Shown here one piece after another: positions 31,046 through 39,547 of a stretch of 64,000 nucleotides of DNA. Source of the stretch: Tritrichomonas musculus (lineage: Eukaryota > Parabasalia > Tritrichomonadida > Tritrichomonadidae); contig JAPFFF010000035.1 in the NCBI GenBank assembly GCA_039105265.1, positions 1 through 64,000 of the forward strand, written 5' to 3'. The position numbers were made by a program, and so were the translations under genes. The number at the start of each line of letters is the position of its first letter. Position 1 is the first letter of the stretch. Under the pieces are notes generated by a model. That model saw only the letters and a program-made list of their open reading frames with translations, was not told the DNA's origin and did no database searches.

Positions 31046-32047
31046 ATGGAATTACCACCAAGTGTTAAAACTCTTTATCCTAATCGAGATAATATAGTTA
31101 ATGATGGTAATACACCTCTTCCAATCGAAACAGCCTACTTCCTTGAGGATGCTCAACATGATAAAGCTAAGTTTAATAGGTATTGGTTTAATTTCCCACC
31201 AGAATGGTCAACTGCAAACAAAGGGGAATCTATTGTTGGCGTTCGTTCAGCACATATCATTAAGAGACGACGCAAAATGGAAGTAGAGATTGAAATATAT
31301 AAGATACATAAGAAAACATATGAGTTTGTCTGTGGTGGAACATGGGATGATGGAACACTAAAAGAAGACTATATAACTGGTACTAATCATGAATATGGAT
31401 TCTTCAAAGTCATTGATTGGGTGTCAATCGATGGAGATTTACGTGGATTTTTTGATGCAGTTAATCATGCATTCAAGTCATACATTAAAACTTCTTCATT
31501 AGACAAATTTGTTCAAAATGATGACAATATACAGGATAGAGATATACAAACAGATGGATATTATGATAAAAATGGTTTTCATGAAATTATTTATACAGAA
31601 AGAAATAAAGCAGAGAATCATAAATACTACTATACTAACAGTAAGAATGAACAAGATTGGGAGTATACCGCACCATATATGAACTTTTTCAAACTTAAAT
31701 CCTGGAATGATGATTTTGCAGATGTGTTTAATATAGGTAATGGCATATTTCAAAATAAACCAGAAAAATATCAAACATGGAGTAAGGAATTAATATTCGA
31801 TAATATATGGGACAGACAATCATGCAAAATATATTCATCAATAGGTGAACAAGCATTACATAATTATATAGGAAATAGCGATGTTGAATATAGTCCGATT
31901 AAGTACTTCAAGTTAAACTCAATGGACCAAAGGTTTTGGATAGACTTCTATAGTGATGTTCATTATTATTGTCCAACCAAACTACCTCCAAATGATTCAT
32001 TTGTTATCGAAATGCAATTCCTTCAATATGATAAGATGTTTATTTAA
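31046..32047 (+). CDS. Polinton protein, 333 aa, unknown (possible virion protein)
   Basis: Opens MELPPSVKTLYPNRDNIV and is rich in aromatic residues and beta-type segments. Residue runs such as GFFKVIDWVSIDGDLRGFFDAVNHAF and the C-terminal FWIDFYSDVHYY look like a folded capsid-associated protein, but no family is recognised. It carries RDIQT at about 171-175, one of the recurrent QT motifs. It lies between protease and integrase with 21- and 6-base gaps, so it belongs to the main plus-strand cluster. A minor capsid role is a guess from position. Confidence 0.6.
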   Translation: MELPPSVKTLYPNRDNIVNDGNTPLPIETAYFLEDAQHDKAKFNRYWFNFPPEWSTANKGESIVGVRSAHIIKRRRKMEVEIEIYKIHKKTYEFVCGGTWDDGTLKEDYITGTNHEYGFFKVIDWVSIDGDLRGFFDAVNHAFKSYIKTSSLDKFVQNDDNIQDRDIQTDGYYDKNGFHEIIYTERNKAENHKYYYTNSKNEQDWEYTAPYMNFFKLKSWNDDFADVFNIGNGIFQNKPEKYQTWSKELIFDNIWDRQSCKIYSSIGEQALHNYIGNSDVEYSPIKYFKLNSMDQRFWIDFYSDVHYYCPTKLPPNDSFVIEMQFLQYDKMFI

Positions 32048-32053
32048 AAATAA

Positions 32054-33172
32054 ATGAGTAAAGAAGAACCAACCCCATATGAAAAATTATACAACAAAGC
32101 TAAATGGAGGACCTTGGACAAATACCTTAGCATGGCAAAACAAGAGAATCTGAATGAAGAGGAAGCAAAGAAATACTTTGATGAAAGAGTAGTACATGAT
32201 AAGAGAGTACCAAAAGCACAATATATACCTATCGTATCGAAACACCCTGATGGTTATCAAATGGATACCTTCATTAACAATAAAGAGGCAGGTGGGTTGA
32301 ATTATCTAATGTTCATCAATATTAACACTCGAAAAGCATATGCATATCCTATGAATGGTAAAGGAGCAAGGGAAGTATTAACAGCACTTCATAAATTTGT
32401 TAATGATGTACCTCATGTATATTCAATAACAAGTGATGAGGATGCTGCATATTTATCATCAACTGTATTAGACTTCATGAGAGAGAAGAACATAAAATAC
32501 CGAACAACAACTGAGAATAACCATAATGTACTTGGCATTATTAATAGATTTATGAGAACTATAAGAGATGCTATTGGTGAAAATAGGTTTATTCAACCAA
32601 AGGAGATGCATGATTTGGTAAACATATATAATAACTCTCCTCATAGGTCTTTAGATAATAAAGCACCTAATGATATTACTCCAGAGGATGAAATAAAGTA
32701 CATCCAAAAGAATGCACGCATTAACCCATATCATTTTAATCCAGGTGAGAAGGTCAGGTTAGTACTCGAAAAAGAACCATTTGGTAAAAGAAGAAGTAAT
32801 TTGTCTAATGAGTCTTATATAGTTGACTCACAAAAAGGTAACCAGTTTGTGGTCAAGTCCAAAGATGGTTCAACTAGTTCATTCCCTGGATATAGGTTGT
32901 TAAGGACAAGAGACAAAAGGATTAAAGTAGCTGAAAGACTAAATGAAGGTAAAGAAGGTATTATTGAAAAAATATATAACTTTGATGAAGATACTGGTAA
33001 GTATGATTTAAAATGGGAAGGAGTCGAAGGTGATGATGCCTTTGCTAGACAAACTATTAGAGATGTAAGGAGAGGTAATCCATTAGTACTTGGTACAGCA
33101 GAAAGACAATATTGGTTGGAACAAAAGAAGAAAGGAGAACCAATACCAGATAAAATTATGAAATACATTTAA
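32054..33172 (+). CDS. Polinton integrase (rve family) with chromodomain-like C-terminus
   Basis: This enzyme joins element ends to target DNA. The retroviral-type catalytic fold spans about residues 55-215, with the first Asp in YQMDTF (71), the second region in SITSDEDAAYLS (about 124-135) and the third in the NVLGIINRFMRTIRD helix, as in other Maverick integrases. 'SPHRSLDNKAPNDIT' is the usual integrase post-core motif. The C-terminus (about 300-345) reads IIEKIYNFDEDTGKYDLKWEG, a chromodomain-like module used for chromatin targeting. The start context is AAATAAATG. It lies 6 bases after the upstream gene and 10 before the ATPase. Confidence 0.9.
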   Translation: MSKEEPTPYEKLYNKAKWRTLDKYLSMAKQENLNEEEAKKYFDERVVHDKRVPKAQYIPIVSKHPDGYQMDTFINNKEAGGLNYLMFININTRKAYAYPMNGKGAREVLTALHKFVNDVPHVYSITSDEDAAYLSSTVLDFMREKNIKYRTTTENNHNVLGIINRFMRTIRDAIGENRFIQPKEMHDLVNIYNNSPHRSLDNKAPNDITPEDEIKYIQKNARINPYHFNPGEKVRLVLEKEPFGKRRSNLSNESYIVDSQKGNQFVVKSKDGSTSSFPGYRLLRTRDKRIKVAERLNEGKEGIIEKIYNFDEDTGKYDLKWEGVEGDDAFARQTIRDVRRGNPLVLGTAERQYWLEQKKKGEPIPDKIMKYI

Positions 33173-33182
33173 AAATTTGTAA

Positions 33183-34049
33183 ATGGATGAACCCCCAAGT
33201 GCAGAACTAATAAATAAAGTAGAAACATTGATTAAAGAAACCTTACGGAAGAACATGAAAGAAATAGATGGAGCATTAATTAAACCATTATCACCTGATT
33301 ATCCTTTTAGCACAAACGGTATATATTTTTTAATTGGTAAACCAGGTGCTGGTAAAAGTTTTTGGATATGGAGACATATTATGATAACAGAGAGGTTGTT
33401 TAAACATCCATACTACCAAAAGATAATATTTTGCTCAAGCTCTGGTAAAATGGATAAAACAGCTGAAACACTTAATAAACAGATACAATCAAGAATCGAT
33501 TATGTAAAGGAAAGAGAATTAATGAGTTATCTAAAACGACATCTTCGAAGAAAGATAAAGTATTATGCCATTGTCAAATATGTACTATCTCGAATGAAAG
33601 AGACCAATGACGAAATGAGGAGGCTCATTGAGAAGCATCATTTAAATGAGCTCAATGATAAAATAATATATATAGCCAATAAGTTAGTCAAATATGAAAC
33701 ATCATCATATCCATATAATACATTATTGATACTAGATGATTGTGCAGGTAGTGATTTATTAAAGAATGGTAATAGTGAATTTATCAAGTTGTTAACCAAA
33801 ACAAGACACTATAATTTAACATGTATCATGGCAATACAAACAATTCGATTTGTTCATATGAATGCTAAAAGGTTAGCAACAGATATCATATGTTATACAG
33901 GATATAGTGAGGAAGATTTTACGAGCTTGTTGCAACAAACAAATAACTCATTAAATACTAAACAGACAGTAGCTGAATACCTACAACATAAAGAACCACA
34001 TGAAAAATTCGTAATGAATATTTCTGCTAATAAGTACTATTTTGAATAA
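33183..34049 (+). CDS. Packaging ATPase, FtsK/HerA superfamily
   Basis: It is predicted to pump element DNA into capsids, as in Polintons, adenovirus-like viruses and giant viruses. Walker A is GKPGAGKS (residues 52-59), Walker B is LLILDDCAG (181-189), and a sensor-like Gln is seen in IMAIQTIRF (about 219-227). At 288 aa it is a typical length. The start context TTTGTAAATG has the recurrent TAAATG. It follows the integrase by 10 bases and precedes the structural genes. Confidence 0.9.
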   Translation: MDEPPSAELINKVETLIKETLRKNMKEIDGALIKPLSPDYPFSTNGIYFLIGKPGAGKSFWIWRHIMITERLFKHPYYQKIIFCSSSGKMDKTAETLNKQIQSRIDYVKERELMSYLKRHLRRKIKYYAIVKYVLSRMKETNDEMRRLIEKHHLNELNDKIIYIANKLVKYETSSYPYNTLLILDDCAGSDLLKNGNSEFIKLLTKTRHYNLTCIMAIQTIRFVHMNAKRLATDIICYTGYSEEDFTSLLQQTNNSLNTKQTVAEYLQHKEPHEKFVMNISANKYYFE

Positions 34050-34067
34050 TTTTTTATTATTTTTTAA

Positions 34068-34523
34068 ATGGGAATTCAACGTCATTCAGTAGAAGATTAT
34101 TGGAAGCCAAATTATGCTAAACAAAAAGAATTTTCTCCATGGCAAACGATAATAAAAGGAGGAGTAGGTTTAGGTGGTAAATTATTAATGGGAGCTGCAG
34201 ATAGTTTTACTGGAGGTCTTGCAAGTAAATTATTGGATGCTTCAGCAGGTGGATTAACCAAGCATGCTGGTGTTATTGGTTCAGTTGCGAGAGGTCTTGG
34301 TGAAAGCTTCTTGAGCGATAAAACAAGAAATAGATTAGCAAACATAGCTGACACAGCATTAAAATATGTCCCAGAAGGAAATGTGAAAACTGCCTTGTCA
34401 TCAATTAATAAATCTGCAAAAGGCGATTCAGTTGGTGCACCTCTTGAAAAGCCAACATTTTCATCTAATTCATTAAAAGAGAGTGAATTTACTACAAACA
34501 ATCATGCGAGAACTTACATCTGA
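34068..34523 (+). CDS. Polinton protein, 151 aa, Gly-rich amphipathic
   Basis: Residues 28-90 are a long Gly/Ala/Leu-rich stretch (GGVGLGGKLLMGAADSFTGG) that could form amphipathic helices. Cement or membrane-lytic proteins of this kind (adenovirus protein VI-like) often sit beside capsid genes. No homology is claimed. The start context is TTTTTTAAATG. It lies between ATPase and capsid genes in the same orientation. Confidence 0.5.
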   Translation: MGIQRHSVEDYWKPNYAKQKEFSPWQTIIKGGVGLGGKLLMGAADSFTGGLASKLLDASAGGLTKHAGVIGSVARGLGESFLSDKTRNRLANIADTALKYVPEGNVKTALSSINKSAKGDSVGAPLEKPTFSSNSLKESEFTTNNHARTYI

Positions 34524-34572
34524 TGAAAACTCAATAAAACTCAATTTATGGACTTTTTTTGTTTATTTTTAA

Positions 34573-35109
34573 ATGTCAAAACATCTAACAGGTTCTAAGA
34601 GACTTGCGGTTATTCATAAATGGTTGAATGGAAGGGATGACCCAGATTGGGAAGTTTTGCCAACAAAGAAGAAAGACAAGTATATAGTAAAACCCCGAAA
34701 AACTCCAATTCGTCAAGATTCTCAAGAAAACTCAGAAAGTGAAAATATCGAAGAAACTCAAGAAAACTCAAATAGTGATGATTTTGAAGAAACTCCCAGA
34801 AAGTCATTAAGTTCGAAAGCTGCACGAAAACCTCCAAAACCACGAAAACCTCAACAAACATATGACCCTACTGTGAATGAAGAAATACTCAAACAATTAA
34901 AATCACTAGGTGAAGAAATGAAGATAAGTCGAGAAAAGAAAGAACAGAGACGAATGATAAAAGAGGTTGTTGATAAAAGAATGAGTCAACCAAGACAACA
35001 ATATGTTCCTGAAGAACCACCACAACAATATGAAGAACCACCACAACAATATATACCTCCTCAACGAATAATGGGTAGGAGAAATCGCATCTTTGAAGAT
35101 ATGATGTAA
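34573..35109 (+). CDS. Polinton protein, 178 aa, charged and proline-rich
   Basis: The N-terminal 45 residues are basic. The middle has acidic S/E/N repeats (ENSESENIEETQENS), then KPPKPRKPQQ, a coiled-coil-like patch and a C-terminal PPQQY-repeat tail. It looks largely disordered, like scaffolding or core proteins of DNA viruses. The start context is TATTTTTAAATG, and it is placed directly before the capsid gene. There is no recognised domain. Confidence 0.5.
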   Translation: MSKHLTGSKRLAVIHKWLNGRDDPDWEVLPTKKKDKYIVKPRKTPIRQDSQENSESENIEETQENSNSDDFEETPRKSLSSKAARKPPKPRKPQQTYDPTVNEEILKQLKSLGEEMKISREKKEQRRMIKEVVDKRMSQPRQQYVPEEPPQQYEEPPQQYIPPQRIMGRRNRIFEDMM

Positions 35110-35127
35110 ATTTTTTTCATCTAAAAA

Positions 35128-36810
35128 ATGCTCAACAAGGAACAATATATGAGAACCTCAGCTGAGGTTTGTACCCAAATTGCATCCTATTTTGATGTTG
35201 TCGATAATTGCATTTCACTTAGTGATACAAATAAAGCATACTCATTAAATCCACAAACTTCGTATTCACCATCACCACCAATTAAGAGTGGTTCATATAC
35301 AACATGTATTATCTCGCCCAATACACATAATACAGCAGATATATATAATGGATTTATTCGAGCAGATATGAAAGTGATGATAAAAATAGACAAGCCAATT
35401 CTAAGTGATTTAGAAAATGTCAGTGGTTATAATTTTGGTAAGGTATGGTTTGGTTTTAAGGATGCTCGAGATGCTGTTGAGAAGTATGAAATTGTAGCTA
35501 ATGGTATGACGCTTTATACCCAGAACTTTGGATGTGAAGAATCCTTTTTAACTGCATGTTGTGCAAATGAAGTTACTAAAAGAGCTGATATATATAGTAA
35601 AGCAAGACATAAGGATATTTGGAATGATACTCATGGAAGGAGATGTGGTTTTGTTGCAAATCTTAACAAAGATGTGACTTCTGTCACTGAAACAATTAGA
35701 TTAAAGATTGATTTGCGACGATTCCTACCATTATCTAATATCAAGTACTTGCCAGCATTTGCAGGTAAAATCGAATTACGTCTATACTTTTCAACAGCTG
35801 GTATGGTATATTGTCCAGTTGGTTTTGAAAAGAGCTTGGTTGCTAATCCACATATAATGAAAGACTTCAATGTTGATGAAATTACCAATGAATTTCGACC
35901 TATTGGAGAACCAATATGGATGTGGACAAGTACCGAAAAAATAGCAATGGATAAGATTAATCACCCCAACAATCTTCCACCTGTTGGTGAAAATCATGGA
36001 GGAGCATATGAAATTACAGGAGCTGACAAGACTAAGGAAAGAGTTGACCGAACTATTTACAGTGATTGGAGAACTTGGAGTGTTGTTGATTATTCCATTG
36101 AAGAATGCGCGAGTATTATACCTTGTTTTGGTATTCATGAATCTGTATATACAGCACTTGTTCAAAGATATGCTAACCCTCAACATCCACTTACATTCCC
36201 AACACAGATTATGTCATTTTACACTTGTACAAGACCTCTTAATAATGAACAAGATAAAGCAACTATTACTATTACACCTAATTTTGTAGATAGTATGTTT
36301 TGCTTATTCCCACTCAAGCATACGCATAAGACATACTTCAAGAATCCTATGTTTGAAGCATTTCATATGAATTGTGGTAATTACAACAATATTCCTGCTA
36401 AAGCATTTGGTACTAATGGTAAGTATCCAGAGTTCCTCGAATATTGCCAGAATGCAATGAACATGAATGGAGAGCAAAATGGATTTAACAAAGAGGTTAT
36501 AGCAAGTCTAGCTAATGAGTATCAATATAATGAAAATACAACAGGTTATTATCCAAATGATAGGTCCTCATTCTTCATAGGTCTTCCAACTGAAACGGAT
36601 GGAACATATCAACAAGGTCTTTCAAGTCTTGCACCTATTAACTTCGAACTGATATGTAGTCAAAAGGCAGATAATCCATTTAGAAAGGAAGTTGATACGC
36701 CTCCATTATTATGCTTATTAACAGATATATCAATTAGTATTTTGATTAGACCAAATGGTATGCCACCATCAGTACGTATTGGTCCTTATGATTTAACAAC
36801 CCCTGAATAA
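35128..36810 (+). CDS. Polinton major capsid protein (double jelly-roll)
   Basis: Its position, 560-aa length and beta-rich composition fit the Polinton double jelly-roll capsid protein. Landmarks are SGSYTTCIISPNTHNTADIY near the start and a middle segment with ETIRLKIDLRRFLPL, IKYLPAFAGKIELRLYFS typical of the first-jelly-roll edge. A long second half ends in LICSQKADNPFRKE and the DISISILIRPNG strand. It would build the icosahedral shell as trimers. It follows the proline-rich gene by 18 bases and precedes a small virion-like gene by 31. The start context is CTAAAAAATG. Confidence 0.85.
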   Translation: MLNKEQYMRTSAEVCTQIASYFDVVDNCISLSDTNKAYSLNPQTSYSPSPPIKSGSYTTCIISPNTHNTADIYNGFIRADMKVMIKIDKPILSDLENVSGYNFGKVWFGFKDARDAVEKYEIVANGMTLYTQNFGCEESFLTACCANEVTKRADIYSKARHKDIWNDTHGRRCGFVANLNKDVTSVTETIRLKIDLRRFLPLSNIKYLPAFAGKIELRLYFSTAGMVYCPVGFEKSLVANPHIMKDFNVDEITNEFRPIGEPIWMWTSTEKIAMDKINHPNNLPPVGENHGGAYEITGADKTKERVDRTIYSDWRTWSVVDYSIEECASIIPCFGIHESVYTALVQRYANPQHPLTFPTQIMSFYTCTRPLNNEQDKATITITPNFVDSMFCLFPLKHTHKTYFKNPMFEAFHMNCGNYNNIPAKAFGTNGKYPEFLEYCQNAMNMNGEQNGFNKEVIASLANEYQYNENTTGYYPNDRSSFFIGLPTETDGTYQQGLSSLAPINFELICSQKADNPFRKEVDTPPLLCLLTDISISILIRPNGMPPSVRIGPYDLTTPE

Positions 36811-36841
36811 ACATAAAGAAGGATATTTTATTTTTTTGTAA

Positions 36842-37276
36842 ATGTCGAATGATTATAGAAGCCCACATGCTGAGATTGTTGGAAGAGAAGGTATGATGTT
36901 TAATGAAGCTACCATGAAAAATAAAGACATAGAATTCCAACATTTTGGTGTATTCAGCAATACTAATACATATTCAGTCACATTCAATCCTTTTATTAAT
37001 CGACCACCTACTCAGATTATTGAACATGATGAGCCTGTTAGATTCCCAGATACTCGAGAACATATAACGAAACCTCTACATGAACCTCCTGTTAGCATAA
37101 CTGATGGTGGATTTTATAGACATATTGGTCAACATGATAAACCAGTACCTCTACTACCAAAATATCTTAAGAAGCCTGAACCACCTGCTATGCAAGGTAG
37201 AGCAAGAGAATATAATAAACAAGATATTAGATATGGACCTACACAACATGTTATTACTCAAAACAATATCTATTAA
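36842..37276 (+). CDS. Polinton protein, 144 aa, unknown
   Basis: Opens MSNDYRSPHAEIVGREG and is rich in Pro, His and Asn, with turns rather than helices (PPTQIIEHDEPVRFPDTRE). It could be a small capsid-associated protein, judged only from its place after the capsid gene and from the TTTGTAAATG start. No domain is recognised. Confidence 0.5.
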   Translation: MSNDYRSPHAEIVGREGMMFNEATMKNKDIEFQHFGVFSNTNTYSVTFNPFINRPPTQIIEHDEPVRFPDTREHITKPLHEPPVSITDGGFYRHIGQHDKPVPLLPKYLKKPEPPAMQGRAREYNKQDIRYGPTQHVITQNNIY

Positions 37277-37296
37277 AAGTTTTTTTTCAAACTTAA

Positions 37297-37821
37297 ATGA
37301 TTAAGAAGAGAAGTACAACTAATGGTGTACAAGCAAATGTATCTTTAGAACCATCAGCAGCTGCATCATCTACATCGAACATCAACAACAACATTATTAT
37401 TAATAAGAGAGATGATGGCAAGGAAGACATTGTTATTACAAGAGACATTGGAGTGCAAACTGAACCTGTTGAAGTTGAACCAGATGTAAGGAATGTTATA
37501 CTTGAAGCATATGCACAAATACTACTTAATCAAGACAAAGCACTACTAGCTAATATTATATCAAAGAAATGTATCATAGTACCTATTGCATCTCTTTGCA
37601 ACATCATCAAATCAATACTACATGTAAATGAAGTTGAAGTACAACTTAATGAAGATGTTGGATGTTGTGCAGCAAAGAGTAGTCCAATACAAAAAATTGA
37701 TGCTATAAAAATCATTAAAGATAATGGAGAAGTAGTTATTGATTTGAAACAAGTATATAATAAAGAATATAATGAACTTGTTAATAATTATCATGTATGT
37801 TTAAAATATTGTATAGTATAA
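37297..37821 (+). CDS. Polinton protein, 174 aa, with GVQTE motif
   Basis: It has a basic N-terminus (MIKKRSTTNG), an Asn/Ser/Ala linker and then TRDIGVQTEPVEVEPD, followed by a folded helical region of about 100 residues (VRNVILEAYAQILLNQDKALLANII). The QT motif sits in the disordered part, as in the other proteins of the element that carry it. The start context is ACTTAAATG. This is the last plus-strand gene before a minus-strand one. Confidence 0.5.
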   Translation: MIKKRSTTNGVQANVSLEPSAAASSTSNINNNIIINKRDDGKEDIVITRDIGVQTEPVEVEPDVRNVILEAYAQILLNQDKALLANIISKKCIIVPIASLCNIIKSILHVNEVEVQLNEDVGCCAAKSSPIQKIDAIKIIKDNGEVVIDLKQVYNKEYNELVNNYHVCLKYCIV

Positions 37822-37848
37822 AAAATTAGAAGTAGTTATTTTTTACTC

Positions 37849-38211
37849 TTACTCCTTATCTTTTGGTGATGAAGCTTCTTGTTCATCATCTTCTTGTGTC
37901 TCTTGCGAGTCAGACACTATTGGCACTTGAAAGCCAAGAGGTTTTGGTTTTGGAGATTGTGGATTCTTTTTGATATAAACCTCACAGGTAGTGAGATTCA
38001 TTTGAGTAAGTGCACCAGCAATCTTGTTCAAGTTGGTTTGTATCAAAGGGTCATAGTTGATGCAGACACTAGATGGTGTAGAGTTTGTTATTTTTTGGTT
38101 GAACAGGAATACAACCTCTTTAACAGCATTGGTGATTTCAGCATTAGCACTTTTTATATCATTCTTTTGCTGTTTTTGGTATTCTTTGAAGTCTTTTGCG
38201 GTAGACGACAT
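37849..38211 (-). CDS. Polinton protein, 120 aa, unknown
   Basis: The start at 38211 (MSSTAKDFKEYQKQQKNDIK) is preferred to 38277, since the upstream residues are atypical and the context TTTAAAATG fits other genes here. It has a helical, coiled-coil-like N-terminal half, a short folded stretch, then a Pro/Glu/Asp/Ser tail (ETQEDDEQEASSPKDKE). It converges with the gene ending at 37821. The function is unknown. Confidence 0.5.
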   Translation of the reverse strand: MSSTAKDFKEYQKQQKNDIKSANAEITNAVKEVVFLFNQKITNSTPSSVCINYDPLIQTNLNKIAGALTQMNLTTCEVYIKKNPQSPKPKPLGFQVPIVSDSQETQEDDEQEASSPKDKE

Positions 38212-38268
38212 TTTAAAAAATGAAGTGATTTTGAAAAAATAATTCAATTTTTTATCTCCAATGAAATC

Positions 38269-38466
38269 ATGAGCCAAAATTTAGATTTAGGTGAGTTCAA
38301 AGAAACAGCCATTATCAAAAAACTCAAGAAGTCGAAAAGCAAAGAGAATCTTCAGAGTGTCGAAAAAAGAGGAAGGAAACCAAAATATGCAACAGTTGAA
38401 GAAAGAAATGAAGCACGTAAGAAACAACAAAAGGCATATCGTGAAAGAAAGAAAAACAAAGTATGA
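38269..38466 (+). CDS. Small basic protein with AT-hook, 65 aa
   Basis: KRGRKPKYAT at about residues 33-42 matches the AT-hook core (R-G-R-K/P), which binds the minor groove of AT-rich DNA. The C-terminus (EARKKQQKAYRERKKNKV) is a basic helix. It could coat or condense element DNA, or act in its regulation. An out-of-frame ATG lies 8 bases upstream, so the start is plausible rather than certain. Confidence 0.5.
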   Translation: MSQNLDLGEFKETAIIKKLKKSKSKENLQSVEKRGRKPKYATVEERNEARKKQQKAYRERKKNKV

Positions 38467-38479
38467 ATAAAATACAAAG

Positions 38480-38925
38480 TATGAAGAGGATGAGGAAAAA
38501 GGTAGCTTATGAGGAAAAAAATAAAAGAATATGAAAATAAAGAGGTAGCTTATGAGGAAAAAGGTAGCTTATGAGGAAAAAGGTAGCTTATGAGGAAAAA
38601 CAAGTACCTCGAAAAAAACAAGTACCTCGAAAAAAACAAGTACCTCGAAAAAAACAAGTACCTCGAAAAAAACAAGTACCTCGAAAAAAAACAAGTACCT
38701 CGAAAAAAAACAAGTAGCTAAAAAAAAAAAAAAAAAAAACAAGTAAAAAAAAACAAGTACCTCGAAAAAAAACAAGTACCTCAAGTAGCTAAAAAAAAAA
38801 ACAAGTACCTCTAAAAAAAAACAAGTACCTCGAAAAAAAACAAGTACCTCGAAAAAAAACAAGTACCTCGCTAAAAAAAAACAAGTAAAAAAAAACAAGT
38901 AAAAAAACAAGTAGTTAAAAAATTT
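38480..38925. repeat. Minisatellite inside the Polinton (CAAGTACCTCG units)
   Basis: First come three copies of GAGGAAAAAGGTAGCTTAT, then about 15 units of AAAAAACAAGTACCTCG with A-run length variation. The minus-strand frame over it (Phe-rich) is a repeat translation. The reverse complement contains TACTTGTTTTTT, also found in the left subterminal repeats. Confidence 0.85.
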
Positions 38926-38929
38926 TTAG

Positions 38930-39355
38930 TTATTCATTTTTCTTGTAGTACATTGTGATGAACTTCTTGTTTCTTTTCACTTTCTTATGTGTAAAGTGTC
39001 TCTTTGTTCCATCGAGATGCCCGAAACCAAGTCGAGTAATAGATAGTTCATGACCAAAGAACATGTTGTACAAGTTAACAATGTCTCTTGCAGGATAACA
39101 ATCTTTTTCGAGGCTGTCAAACCATTCATCATACCTCTTTTTTTGTTTTGCTCGAAGTCGATGTGCATCATTTTCAAGAGCATGAGCATAATTTTCACAC
39201 ATCGTTCTTAAATTTGATGTATCATCTTCAACTTTTAGTTGAGATATTTTTTTCGACATGTTTATATTTATTTTGTAGTCGAATGAATCACAACCTTTAG
39301 GAGGTGTTTGTTTTTGTAAAATATCTTCTATTTTATCTTCTTCTTCATTCATCAT
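38930..39355 (-). CDS. Polinton protein, 141 aa, unknown
   Basis: It has an acidic N-terminus (MMNEEEDKIEDIL), a helical middle (ENYAHALENDAHRLRAKQKKRYDEWFDSL) and a basic end (RHFTHKKVKRNKKFITMYYKKNE). The mixture suggests a nucleic-acid-binding accessory protein, but no family is recognised. It is bounded by the minisatellite on one side and a divergent plus-strand gene on the other. The gap 39356-39547 is AT-rich and would hold the divergent promoters. Confidence 0.5.
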   Translation of the reverse strand: MMNEEEDKIEDILQKQTPPKGCDSFDYKININMSKKISQLKVEDDTSNLRTMCENYAHALENDAHRLRAKQKKRYDEWFDSLEKDCYPARDIVNLYNMFFGHELSITRLGFGHLDGTKRHFTHKKVKRNKKFITMYYKKNE

Positions 39356-39547
39356 TAATAAAATAATAGTGATATTAATAAATATATTTTTTTAAAATTT
39401 CAATATATTTTATTTTTTTTTAATTCAATTTTTGAATTTTTATAGTTAATGTAACTTTTTCAAAGAAAAATATCCACCTTCGAGTTTTTCTACGAAATTT
39501 AAAATTTAGTGATATCAACAAGAAAATTAATCATTTTTATACTTGTA

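Noticed and set aside
38569-38910. Phe-rich 113-codon minus-strand frame in the Polinton
   Set aside because: It is a translation of the CAAGTACCTCG minisatellite.
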